A stretch of DNA of 55,428 nt from DASRFR01 sp035651455 (lineage in GTDB: Bacteria; Acidobacteriota; Terriglobia; Terriglobales; Acidobacteriaceae): contig DASRFR010000009.1 of the NCBI GenBank assembly GCA_035651455.1, positions 1-55,428 of the forward strand, read 5' to 3'. Numbering within the stretch: the first letter of the stretch is position 1; each line of letters begins with the position of its first letter. The notes beneath the pieces were generated by a model. It searched no databases, was not told the DNA's origin, and was given only the letters and a program-made list of their open reading frames with translations. Below are positions 46,230 to 55,019 of this stretch, piece by piece. The position numbers and the translations under genes are program-made.

Positions 46230-46315
46230 CCGTTCTCGACCAGGACTTTAGCTGTCGCAAAACCGATACCCCTAGCGTCGCCGCTCACCAGCGCGATTTT
46301 GCGACCGCATGCCAT
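46230..46315 (-). pseudogene. SDR N-terminal fragment
   Basis: From ATG 46315 the frame reads MACGRKIALVSGDARGIG and then FATAKVLVENGA, the start of an SDR with its cofactor loop (GxxRGIG), and then loses similarity. Roughly 30 codons remain. Confidence 0.65.
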
Positions 46316-46345
46316 AACCGGATCGAGTGAGTAAATCGGGCGCCG

Positions 46346-49300
46346 TCAGAATAGGAGTTTCATTCCCATTTGGACCACACGGTTGTCGCGCTCTGTAGAG
46401 CTGATTTGCCCAAAGGTGGTGCTGCCGCAGCAGCTCGAGTCCGGTATCCCAAACGAAGGCGTGTTTGTCGCGTTGAACGCCTCCGCGCGGAACTGGAGCC
46501 GACTGGCTTCTCCGAGCGGCATGTGGAACGATTTGGCAATCGCGAGATTGAGATTCTCCAGCGGGCGCTGCGTCAAGGTATTCCGCCCGACCGAACCATC
46601 GGTGAATGCTGGCTGAGTCTGATAGCACGCCGTATTAAAATCGCGCAGTACGGTTCGCTGGCTCAAGGGCAGATTACCATTGCAAACCTGATCCGGGCGC
46701 GAGCTGCGCTCTGCATTCAGGTTGGCGCCACCGCCCACCGTGAAAGCCTGTCCGCTCTGCAGCACTACTTCGCCTGAGAGCTGCCAGCCGCCAATCACGC
46801 CGTCGACAGCTCTGTTCGTACCACCGAGCAGTTTCTTCCCCCGTCCGACCGGGATCGAATACACGAAACCCGTACGGAAGATGTGCCGGAAATCGAATGA
46901 TGCGCGACCGTAATCGTAGCGAAGTGCGCTTTCGGAGTAGCGACCGTCTATGTCGAGATAATCGAACGGCGGAATCTCGGTTCCACCACTGGTGGCAATG
47001 GAAACCAGTTCGTCTGTATTGCCCAATGCCTTGCCGAATGCGTACGAGGCAATGAGCTGGGACCCATCGTTGAAGTGCTTATTGAGGTTCGTCTGCCAGC
47101 CGTTGTAGTTCGAGATGCCCTGCCAAGTGACATCGATGAAACGAGAGAAGGCTGGAAAGGGCCGCCGTGGGGCCAATGCTCCCGGGCCGGGCGCTGCCGC
47201 ATTCGGGCGGGTAATCATGTTCAAATGCTTCGCCGTGTTGCCGACATACCCGCTTGTCAGCACCACCCCGTGTCCAAACTCGTGTTGCACGTTCAGGTTC
47301 CACATCTCTACATACGGAGTATGCACTTTAGGATCGCCGAACTGCAGGGAGGGCGTGCCGAATGCGTCAGCCAGATTGGGAGAAAGATTGGGGGCCGGCA
47401 GCCCGAGCTGAAATGCATTCTGCGGCAGCAGATCGTCGCTCGTTTGCTGGCTTCCACCGAGACTGAACGGGAACGGGTCCGCGATGGGCGTGATGTTTGC
47501 GGTCGAATACGGCACGTCGTACAGCCCATAGCCTGTTTGGATCACGGTCTTATTGCCCCAAGGGCTCCACGCGATCGCGATGCGCGGCTGGAAATTCAAA
47601 GTGGGCATCGTGAACATCGCGTTCGGTCCGTCCAGGCGGTATGGGAAGGAGAAATAAGGTGTATAGGGTTGGATCAGGTTGGCGACCGATTTAGGCCACA
47701 CCAGTTGTCCCGTCCCCAGGTCAAATCTGGCGATGTAGTTCTGTTTTTCGTAGAAGCTCGATGTGAACTGGTAACCGAGTCCCAAGCTGATCGTCAGATT
47801 CGGGCGAACCCGATACGTGTCGTCTACGAAAACATTGGTCTCCCAGTTGTGCAGATAGATGCGTCTCTTCGGAAACACCTGACCGCCAGTCGACAACTCG
47901 TCAGCCAATCCGAGCAGAAAATCGGCATAGCCGGTATCGTAATTGCTGGTGGAGCTTGTATACGGGATGCCGGTGTAAGCGCCGCTAAAATTCCAGCTAC
48001 TTAAATCGCTCACATTTATCGCATCGTATTCTTGATTTAGTCGGATTGCGGCGCCGAAGCCGATGGTGTGGTTGCCACGGATCCAATTGATGCGGTCATT
48101 CAACTGGTAGACATTCTGAGGCGTGTAGAGTCGAAGGGTTCCGAAGTTCGGGCTGCCGAGGCCGCTGATCACGAACTTGCCTAAGCCCACGCGCAGATCG
48201 GACGGAACGTTCTGCAATCCGGGGTAATCCGTAATACTGCCTCCCGGCCCCAGAATCGTTGGCTGGGTCTGGCCTCCCTGTCCAGATCCAGACCGAAGAT
48301 ACCCGAAGCGCAATTCGTTCAATAAATTAGTACTAAAAATATGGTTCCATCCCACCGCGCCGTTATAGGCGTTGTACAAGCTGACATTGCCGTGATCCGG
48401 CATTAAGCCTTGAGTGAGCGTGTATCGTTCCTCTTGGGTCCAACGTCCAAAAACGGTGTCCTTTTCCGAGAAATTCTGATCGATTCGGCCTGACCACTGA
48501 TCGCTGGTCTCCGGATTCGTGCCAGCCTGTACGTAGTTGAAGCTTCGATTCGCCGGATTATTCGGCAGCGGATATGCGAGGGCGGTGACTTCCTTCGATA
48601 CGTTCAAAATACGGTTCGCAGGAATCACGTTCCCGGGGAATGGGCTGCGCGAGTAGCCCGTGGGAGAGCTTGAATCTACGACGGTAGTGGCTGGATCGAG
48701 TAGGACCTGGCCGACCGCCAGCGATTGCGAAAAATCGCCGTTACGTTCCGCCTGAGTTGGGACGCGCGTCTGATTCACAAAGGCATTCCGAATACGCAGA
48801 CCCTGGTAACTCAAGAAGAAGAAGGTCTTATTTCTTCCGTTGTAGATATATGGGATTACCACCGGCCCGCCCACTGTGCCGCCGAACTGGTTATAAATCT
48901 CATTTGGCTTCGCGAGGTTCGTCGGTTGGAAGTAGTTCTTGGCATCGAATACGCGGTTCTGGATAAACTCGAACAGCGATCCGTGTACGTCATTAGTTCC
49001 GGACTTCGAAACTAGGTTGAGAACCACTCCGCCCGTCTTGTTGGTTTCAGCGTTGTAATTGCTGGTTTCTGACTTGAATTCCTGCAGCATATCCGGGGAC
49101 GGATAAATCTCCGCAGTCCAGTGCCGGAAATTCGTCTGCATGTTAATGCCGTCGAGGTTCGTCGAGGTGTATTCGGAACGGAGGCCATTCGCTTCCACCA
49201 TCGAGTACTCCTGCCGTTTGCCAAAAAAGTACTTTTGGTATCCGTTCGACCAGCCGTCCGAAGCGCCGGGCGCCAGTGTAGCCAGTTCGACGAAACTGCG

Positions 49301-49747
49301 GCCATTCAACGGCATCTCGGCGACGGCTTTTTGGTCGACGACGACTCCCATTCCCGCACCTTCCGCCTGCAAGAGCGGAGCCTCGCCATTGACGGTCACC
49401 TTTTCGCCGACATCACCGACCTCGAGTTGCACATCGAGATGTGCTTCTTGTGATACCTCTAGCAAGACGTCATTAATGACTTTAGATTTAAAACCCTTCG
49501 AGGTCGCGGTAATGGTATATCGGCCCGGCGGCAACGCCAGTACCAGATATCGCCCTTCCTCATCCGCCACACGTTTGTAGATGACGCCCGTGGCCAGATT
49601 GGTCAGGCTGACATCGGCAGCGCGAATCACTGCGCCGCTAGCGTCGGTAATTACTCCCGATATCTGGGCAGTGGGAGTCTGAGCGAGAATTGGCGAAGCC
49701 ACGTAGAGAGCAATGCAGAGCATCAACAGCGAGAAGGTTGAGCGCAT
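46346..49747 (-). CDS. Oar-type TonB-dependent receptor
   Basis: 1133 residues, intact. Signal peptide (STFSLLMLCIALYVASPILAQ), an N-terminal carboxypeptidase-regulatory-like domain (ISGVITDASGAVIRAADVSL...GRYLVLALPPGRYTITATSKGF), a plug (EMPLNGRSFVELATLAPG), then a large barrel ending in MGMKLLF. GGAGG lies 7 bp before the ATG. Such receptors take up oligosaccharides or glycopeptides over the outer membrane using TonB energy. The palindrome at 49843 lies about 95 bp upstream and also faces the divergent sialidase, so uptake and release genes share a control region. Confidence 0.9.
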   Translation of the reverse strand: MRSTFSLLMLCIALYVASPILAQTPTAQISGVITDASGAVIRAADVSLTNLATGVIYKRVADEEGRYLVLALPPGRYTITATSKGFKSKVINDVLLEVSQEAHLDVQLEVGDVGEKVTVNGEAPLLQAEGAGMGVVVDQKAVAEMPLNGRSFVELATLAPGASDGWSNGYQKYFFGKRQEYSMVEANGLRSEYTSTNLDGINMQTNFRHWTAEIYPSPDMLQEFKSETSNYNAETNKTGGVVLNLVSKSGTNDVHGSLFEFIQNRVFDAKNYFQPTNLAKPNEIYNQFGGTVGGPVVIPYIYNGRNKTFFFLSYQGLRIRNAFVNQTRVPTQAERNGDFSQSLAVGQVLLDPATTVVDSSSPTGYSRSPFPGNVIPANRILNVSKEVTALAYPLPNNPANRSFNYVQAGTNPETSDQWSGRIDQNFSEKDTVFGRWTQEERYTLTQGLMPDHGNVSLYNAYNGAVGWNHIFSTNLLNELRFGYLRSGSGQGGQTQPTILGPGGSITDYPGLQNVPSDLRVGLGKFVISGLGSPNFGTLRLYTPQNVYQLNDRINWIRGNHTIGFGAAIRLNQEYDAINVSDLSSWNFSGAYTGIPYTSSTSNYDTGYADFLLGLADELSTGGQVFPKRRIYLHNWETNVFVDDTYRVRPNLTISLGLGYQFTSSFYEKQNYIARFDLGTGQLVWPKSVANLIQPYTPYFSFPYRLDGPNAMFTMPTLNFQPRIAIAWSPWGNKTVIQTGYGLYDVPYSTANITPIADPFPFSLGGSQQTSDDLLPQNAFQLGLPAPNLSPNLADAFGTPSLQFGDPKVHTPYVEMWNLNVQHEFGHGVVLTSGYVGNTAKHLNMITRPNAAAPGPGALAPRRPFPAFSRFIDVTWQGISNYNGWQTNLNKHFNDGSQLIASYAFGKALGNTDELVSIATSGGTEIPPFDYLDIDGRYSESALRYDYGRASFDFRHIFRTGFVYSIPVGRGKKLLGGTNRAVDGVIGGWQLSGEVVLQSGQAFTVGGGANLNAERSSRPDQVCNGNLPLSQRTVLRDFNTACYQTQPAFTDGSVGRNTLTQRPLENLNLAIAKSFHMPLGEASRLQFRAEAFNATNTPSFGIPDSSCCGSTTFGQISSTERDNRVVQMGMKLLF

Positions 49748-49842
49748 GGGTACCTCCCGTATCCAATAACACCCGTAACTCCGTGACCGATCTGTAAAGC
49801 ACGTCCCGCGAAAAATCGACCCGCAGGATTTTTGTTCTGTTT

Positions 49843-49854
49843 ACTGTCGACAAT
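49843..49854. promoter_or_regulatory. ACTGTCGACAAT operator between receptor and sialidase
   Basis: Ten of 12 positions match ACTGTCGACAGT. It lies in the divergent gap between the TonB receptor (start 49747) and the sialidase frame (from 49895). Confidence 0.6.
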
Positions 49855-49894
49855 TAAATGAACGAGGAATAGTATTAGCCTCGGTGATGATGCG

Positions 49895-51178
49895 ATGTCA
49901 AGAAGATTTTATATGAGCGATGCATTCTGCCGACAGAATGCAACTATGGCGGGTCTCGGCATCCGCCCTTGCCGTCCTTCGTCCCTGGGCTTCGCTCATC
50001 AACTCTCCCGCCGCGGAATTCTTTCGATTTCGCTATGCTGCTGGATTCTATCGGTAAACGCGGTAGCAGAGTCGCACAAAATCCTGGAGAAAACTCTGTT
50101 CAAAGCAAGTAAGGAGAACTACCGCTATAGCGAAGCGGCGGTCTTGAACCTCGACAGCCGCCGGCACCTTCTCCTAGTGGTCAGCACGTTTACAAACGGC
50201 GGCCATGACGACAGTCCGGCCCGTCTTTTGGCCTGGGAGTCCGCAGACGGCGGAGTCACGTTTCATCCTTTCAGCCCATTCGTATTTCAGGACAACATCG
50301 GAAAAAAGAATGTGATGAGCCCAAGCTTTTTGCGACTCTCGCGAAACGAGGTGCTGTTCTTTTTCCTGATCACTAACAGCAGCACTGATGCCGGGATGTG
50401 GGTGAGACGATCGATGGATAACGGCAAAACCTGGGGCCCTGCCATGCGGCTCCCGTACGACGGGTATGGGGGCACGGCCAACGATCATGTGATCCGACTC
50501 AGGAGCGGCAGGATCCTGGTGCCGTACTGGGTGAGCCGCGATGAACTGAAGAGCACATATTCATTCTGCTTTTACAGCGATGACCGGGGCCAGACCTGGA
50601 AAAAGTCGAACGAAATCACAGTCCAGCGCCTCAGCATTGGCCGAAAAACTTCGCCGGCGGCGGAAGAGCCCGCGATCATCGAGCTCAAGAACGGCGATGT
50701 GCTGATGCTCCTGCGGACTTATGTTGGCACGCTCTACGAGAGCGTGTCCCACGACGGCGGCGTCACCTGGCGCGAACCGGTGAGTTCGGGAATCCCCTCG
50801 CCCGGAGCCATGCCGACACTGGCACGCATCCCGCAAACGGGCGACATCCTGTTGCTGTACAACTATGCCGAGCCTAATGAAGTGCACGGGCCTTTACCGC
50901 GGACTCGCATGGCCTCAGCGATCAGCCGTGACGAAGGCAGTAGCTTCACATCCGTGCGGGTTTTGGATGGCAGTAAGGATTTCCCCGGCAAAATGACGAT
51001 GGCCAATGTCACGTTCCTTGGCGATGATGCCGTTCTTTTCTACAGCAAGACTCCCGACCAGAAGAACTTCTATTCCTGGATGGAGCAGATCATTCCGATC
51101 GCGTGGTTCTATGAGGGGAGCTCGAAAAAGACATTTCGCTCTCCCGCAATTCCGCGCAGCATGGCAACGGAAAAATAA
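49895..51178 (+). CDS. Exported sialidase-family protein
   Basis: Up to 427 residues. Five Asp boxes: SADGGVTF, SMDNGKTW, SDDRGQTW, SHDGGVTW and SRDEGSSF. The signal-like stretch SRRGILSISLCCWILSVNAVA begins only after about 39 residues of the longest frame. ATG 49946 would give a more usual signal peptide, ATG 49913 has AAGAAG in front; I keep the longest frame because no start stands out. A perfect inverted repeat at 49922-49941 would fall inside the gene unless 49946 is used. The companion gene follows by 15 bp, and the receptor gene is divergent. Confidence 0.8.
   Translation: MSRRFYMSDAFCRQNATMAGLGIRPCRPSSLGFAHQLSRRGILSISLCCWILSVNAVAESHKILEKTLFKASKENYRYSEAAVLNLDSRRHLLLVVSTFTNGGHDDSPARLLAWESADGGVTFHPFSPFVFQDNIGKKNVMSPSFLRLSRNEVLFFFLITNSSTDAGMWVRRSMDNGKTWGPAMRLPYDGYGGTANDHVIRLRSGRILVPYWVSRDELKSTYSFCFYSDDRGQTWKKSNEITVQRLSIGRKTSPAAEEPAIIELKNGDVLMLLRTYVGTLYESVSHDGGVTWREPVSSGIPSPGAMPTLARIPQTGDILLLYNYAEPNEVHGPLPRTRMASAISRDEGSSFTSVRVLDGSKDFPGKMTMANVTFLGDDAVLFYSKTPDQKNFYSWMEQIIPIAWFYEGSSKKTFRSPAIPRSMATEK
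49922..49941. promoter_or_regulatory. GCATTCTG-N4-CAGAATGC inverted repeat
   Basis: Perfect 8-bp arms around CCGA. The centre CTGCCGACAG differs from CTGTCGACAG by one base, so it looks like a variant of the same operator, about 80 bp from the standard site at 49843. It ends 4 bp before ATG 49946. Confidence 0.45.
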
Positions 51179-51193
51179 GGAGGGTGGTTTCGG

Positions 51194-52786
51194 ATGAGAC
51201 TCATAGTCGTTTTCGCGTTCCTCATGGTGACCCAAGGCGTCCTCACGGCGGCCGACAAACCTCCACAAGGCACATATCCCTGGGAAGATTTCTGGAAGGT
51301 TGAGAACCGCTTGACCAAGGGCCGACCCTACATGGAGTCTTATATCCTCCATGGCAAGCGCCAGTTGTTTGTTGATAACTATATCGTCGAGCACATGGAT
51401 AACCTAGAGAGGGTCCTTCATCAGCCCGTCAGATACGCGGGGAATCCGGTGCTCATGGCAGATCAGCCCTGGGAAGTACAAATCGCCTGGGTGAACGTGA
51501 TTTACGATGATGAGGAACATACATTCAGGGCGTGGTATCAAATTCCTGCCGGACTCTGTTACGCCATATCGAAGGACGGCATTCATTGGGATAAGCCGAT
51601 CCTGAACCTTGTTGAATACAAAGGCAGCAAGGCAAATAACATCGTTATCTCAGGTCCAGGTAAGGACAGCCCGACCGTGCTGAAGGATCCTCTTGCGCGT
51701 GATGCGCAACACCGATATGTGTATTTTGCTAAGCACAACGCCCCAAAGTACGGTATGTACGTTGGGTACTCGGCGGATGGGATCCATTGGACTGTCGATC
51801 CCGAGCCTGTCCTCACACCAGTCGATGACCCAACCTTGAACGATCGCCCCAACTTTATGATTGATTCCGCGAAAAAGCGCTACGTCGGCCTGACAAAGAG
51901 CGAACGCGCGAATCCGTTCGGCTATGGCGATTGGGGTATGTTCCAGCGGATGAAGGCGATCACTTTCAGCGACGATCTGCATCATTGGACGAAGCCCGTG
52001 GTGATCCTGAAACCCGACGACCGGGATCCGCCCACGCTGCAGATCTACGGGATGATGGGTTTTAACTACGAAGGAATGTACTTGGGATTAGCCGACATTT
52101 TTCACAGCCAGGATTCCGGCCCGAATGCATTTACCGTAGACGTGCAACTGGCCCTCAGCCGAAACGGCGAAGATTGGTGGCGTGCCGGCAATCGCCAGAC
52201 GTTCTTCGGGACAGGACCGGAAAACGCGTGGGACCGATACCGAGTCTACGAGGCCAATACGCCGCCGATTTCCGTTGGCAACGAGCTTTGGTTTTACTAT
52301 CGGGGTGACGCGACCCGTCACACTCCGCCGGCACCGGAGTGGCGACAAGGGCCACCCTGGTTTGCGCATATCGATCCCGCCGAGCCGCTGCCGTCCAGCA
52401 TGCCAGCTTCGGGCATGGGGCTTGCCAAATTACGGCGCGACGGCTTTATTTCCGTGGATGCCGGAGCGCGGCCGGGCCGCCTACTCACGCGCCCTTTGAT
52501 TTTCGACGGTACTCAACTCCATGTCAATGCGAATGCCAATGGTGGATTCGTCCGGGCCGAGTTGTATCTAGCCGAGAAAAAGGAAAGCAATTACGGCTCA
52601 TACTCATGGGCGATCGGCGACCCCATTCCCGGCTTCAGCCTGAGCGATTGCGAGCCATTCCGGGCCGATAGCACGAACTCCGTGCTCCAATGGAAGGGTG
52701 GAAGTCTAGACCGTTTCGCGGGCCAGTATGTTGTGATTCGTTTCGAATTGGTGAATGCTTCGCTCTATTCCTTCTGGCTGGAATAA
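51194..52786 (+). CDS. Exported companion beta-propeller protein, second intact copy
   Basis: 530 residues, AAGGAGGG about 10 bp before the ATG and a signal peptide (RLIVVFAFLMVTQGVLTAA). Homologous throughout to the protein at 40590-42113: LFVDNYIVE, NVIYDDEEHTFRAWY, SKDGIHWDKP, YKGSKANNIVI, then SADGIHW and SRNGEDWW, and a C-terminal beta domain ending in FELVNASLYSFWLE. It follows a sialidase gene by 15 bp, so both intact copies are sialidase partners. No active site can be named with confidence. Confidence 0.77.
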   Translation: MRLIVVFAFLMVTQGVLTAADKPPQGTYPWEDFWKVENRLTKGRPYMESYILHGKRQLFVDNYIVEHMDNLERVLHQPVRYAGNPVLMADQPWEVQIAWVNVIYDDEEHTFRAWYQIPAGLCYAISKDGIHWDKPILNLVEYKGSKANNIVISGPGKDSPTVLKDPLARDAQHRYVYFAKHNAPKYGMYVGYSADGIHWTVDPEPVLTPVDDPTLNDRPNFMIDSAKKRYVGLTKSERANPFGYGDWGMFQRMKAITFSDDLHHWTKPVVILKPDDRDPPTLQIYGMMGFNYEGMYLGLADIFHSQDSGPNAFTVDVQLALSRNGEDWWRAGNRQTFFGTGPENAWDRYRVYEANTPPISVGNELWFYYRGDATRHTPPAPEWRQGPPWFAHIDPAEPLPSSMPASGMGLAKLRRDGFISVDAGARPGRLLTRPLIFDGTQLHVNANANGGFVRAELYLAEKKESNYGSYSWAIGDPIPGFSLSDCEPFRADSTNSVLQWKGGSLDRFAGQYVVIRFELVNASLYSFWLE

Positions 52787-52859
52787 TGACCGCAATCGAC
52801 ATTTTGCAGAGTACACGAGACACAAGATGAAATACGGAGACTTGGAGCGTTGAAGCCAA

Positions 52860-53495
52860 ACCTTGTTTCGATTCCTACAAGAGAATGCCGCGGGCCAATC
52901 GACCAACAACTTACAGTGGGAATTATGAATGGGAGGGCCTCGTTCCGATTCCCCGCTTCTGTTGGGAAACCGACACGCGATTGTCGATCGGAGCCCGACA
53001 TGGGAGGCTCGAAGCGCTCGGGGGCGTTTACAGCAAAGCGGATTGTGGTAGCCGCTGGTTGCTGGACTTCCTTTCGGGTGAGAGAGCGTGGGTTGAGATT
53101 CCCTGGAACGCGGCAAAGGACATAGTGTCACGATGCCATCTCCTTCCGGTTCGCCACGAACCCTGTAATGTTGCGAAGAAGGTTATGGCGAGTTCTCTCG
53201 GAGCCAAGTTGCGGTTTATCGGCACAATAGAGGTCGCCGGATTCGCTGTTTCAGTCACGCCAGCTCGCAGTGACGCTGCCTTGGGCGGCTCTGGAGATTT
53301 TCGACATGAGGCGGTCCCACTCTCTGGAGCGTTGGGTCGGCTTGCGTTCTTGTACACGTAACGGCCTGCCGATGACTGCGATCATGCAGGCGCGTTCATC
53401 GCTACAAGACACGGGATGTTGGGGTACACGCTGGCGCCATCTACCGGGATCATTATTGCCGACCTCGTTGCCGGCACCGCACCATCAGTGCAGTG
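52860..53495 (+). pseudogene. D-amino-acid dehydrogenase (DadA-like) pseudogene
   Basis: The C-terminal half of a DadA-type flavoprotein is spread over three frames: KVMASSLGAKLRFIGTIEVAGF (about 53180-53245), then SLERWVGLRSCTRNGLPM (about 53319-53375), then FIATRHGMLGYTLAPSTG and IIIADLVAGTAPSVQ up to a stop at 53495. DadA proteins oxidatively deaminate D-amino acids. The N-terminal FAD-binding part is not recognisable upstream of 53160; the stretch from 52860 is unassigned. Confidence 0.7.
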
Positions 53496-53546
53496 AGGCC
53501 TGATCACTTTGAATAGTCAAGCCAGCGACCCGACACGGGGAATGTT

Positions 53547-54536
53547 ATGAACCAGAAACTTTTGGAATACGACCGGGAATTGTTTGCGCGCGAACTTGAA
53601 ACTTTCATTCCTCGCACCGTCTTCGATGCTCACGCGCACATCTATAACATCAGCCATTTCAAAGGGGACATTCCTAAATGTTGTTCAGGCGGTCCGAACT
53701 CCGTAGGCTGCCTGGAAATTGAGCGCGAGTTAGCTGCACTGATGCCGAGACGCAACATCAGCGGGCTCTTTTTTGGCTTTCCTGCTGTCGGTCTTGACTT
53801 CGAAGCGGCAAATCTATTTACGGCGGATGAGGCTCATCACGATCCGCGGAGCCGTGCCCATATGCTGGTTCATCCTTCCATGGATCCCGAGCAGGTAAGA
53901 GAGACCGTCCGCTCAGATGGATTTGTAGGTTTGAAATGCTATCACCTCTGGTCGTCCGAGCAACCAACATTAAACGCATCCATCCCAAGCTTTCTGACGG
54001 AAGAACACGTCCGCGTTGCGCACGAAGAGGGCCTTAGTATTACGCTGCATATCGTGCGCGACCGCTCAATCGATGATGCTTCGAACCAGTCGGTAATTCG
54101 CCGTTATGCTGAGCGTTACCCGCGTGCCCGTTTCATTCTGGCGCACGCTGCCCGAGGATTTAACAGTTATCATGCGTCGCTCGGGATGGGCTCGCTGAAG
54201 GGACTTCGAAATGTCTGGTGCGACACTTCGGCCGTGACCGAAAGCGGCGCGCTTGAAGTCGCAATACGCACGTTGGGGGTAGATCGTCTGCTCTATGGTT
54301 CAGATTTCCCCGTATCGCACGAACGCGGCCGCTGTGTCACCATCGGCGACTCTTTCATGTGGCTCTCAGCCGAGAACGCGCGGTTTGATTCTGGCTTCCG
54401 CACCGTCAAACCGACGCTGGTTGGCATTGAAGCTCTACGCGCGCTCAAGCTTGCCTGTTGGAATCTACGCCTTGGGGATTCTGAGGTCGAAGCAATTTTC
54501 TACGGGAATGCCGCGAGCTTGTTCTCGCTGTATTGA
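53547..54536 (+). CDS. Amidohydrolase-family protein (TIM-barrel metal hydrolase)
   Basis: 329 residues of the amidohydrolase-2 group. Metal-ligand and active-site motifs are FDAHAHIY, LKCYHLW, ITLHIVRDRS, ILAHAARG and LLYGSDFP. Members hydrolyse lactones or decarboxylate acids; the substrate is unknown. GGGGAA lies about 8 bp before the ATG at 53547. A sugar-lactone or keto-acid step in this catabolic region would fit but is inferred. Confidence 0.83.
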   Translation: MNQKLLEYDRELFARELETFIPRTVFDAHAHIYNISHFKGDIPKCCSGGPNSVGCLEIERELAALMPRRNISGLFFGFPAVGLDFEAANLFTADEAHHDPRSRAHMLVHPSMDPEQVRETVRSDGFVGLKCYHLWSSEQPTLNASIPSFLTEEHVRVAHEEGLSITLHIVRDRSIDDASNQSVIRRYAERYPRARFILAHAARGFNSYHASLGMGSLKGLRNVWCDTSAVTESGALEVAIRTLGVDRLLYGSDFPVSHERGRCVTIGDSFMWLSAENARFDSGFRTVKPTLVGIEALRALKLACWNLRLGDSEVEAIFYGNAASLFSLY

Positions 54537-54906
54537 CCGCGCCATTGCGGATTGCAGAATCATGCACAAAGACCTGCAGTTCAGGGCTGTTCTACGCCTA
54601 TTTGCTCTTCTTGCGACTGCTTAGCGGCCGGAAGAAGCGCAATTACGCTCGGTCAGCCGTAGGGCAGGGAAGACCCGCAAAAAAATCTCATCTTAATTAA
54701 TATGCTGCGTGCCAGCTGCGTGCCGGATTTCGAACACTCGGTGCTTTAATTCAGGTTGCTAGTTCCGTCCCAATAGCAGCCGGCCGAGACGGCGACTTAT
54801 ATTCCATCAGTCGTCACCCCGTCAATCTTGCTCTTCTCAAAAAAGCAGTGTGCCAACGGTGTGCTTGCTTAAATTCCCATTACGGCGTGCATTTCCGCTT
54901 GCATTC

Positions 54907-54929
54907 GGAATTCGCGAATCGCGAATTCC
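54907..54929. repeat. 23-bp perfect palindrome
   Basis: Arms GGAATTCGCGA and TCGCGAATTCC around a single A, about 90 bp upstream of the antitoxin start. Possible operator, recombination site or scar of an excised element. Confidence 0.6.
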
Positions 54930-54969
54930 AGGTATTCAAGTCTGAGCGCCCAATAGCAGGGTCCGGAAC

Positions 54970-54998
54970 TTGACAGTAAGGCAATAATGCCTTACACT
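54970..54998 (+). promoter_or_regulatory. Promoter of the second AbrB/PIN pair with embedded operator
   Basis: TTGACA at 54970-54975, 17-bp spacer, TACACT at 54993-54998. The spacer holds a perfect inverted repeat, GTAAGGCA (54976-54983) and TGCCTTAC (54988-54995), which should be the antitoxin operator. Confidence 0.6.
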
Positions 54999-55019
54999 GG
55001 ATTTGATTGAAGAGGCAGA

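Larger units (their letters stand above)
54537..55019. other. Intergenic region before the second toxin-antitoxin pair
   Basis: About 480 bp without a gene. The right third holds a 23-bp palindrome and the toxin-antitoxin promoter. Confidence 0.6.

Noticed and set aside
46802..46807. GTCGAC with a CAG flank as a further operator
   Set aside because: It is inside the receptor gene and only one half resembles the consensus; similar in-gene hexamers are expected by chance.
47075..48004. Plus-strand frame of 309 codons
   Set aside because: Antisense shadow of the TonB receptor.
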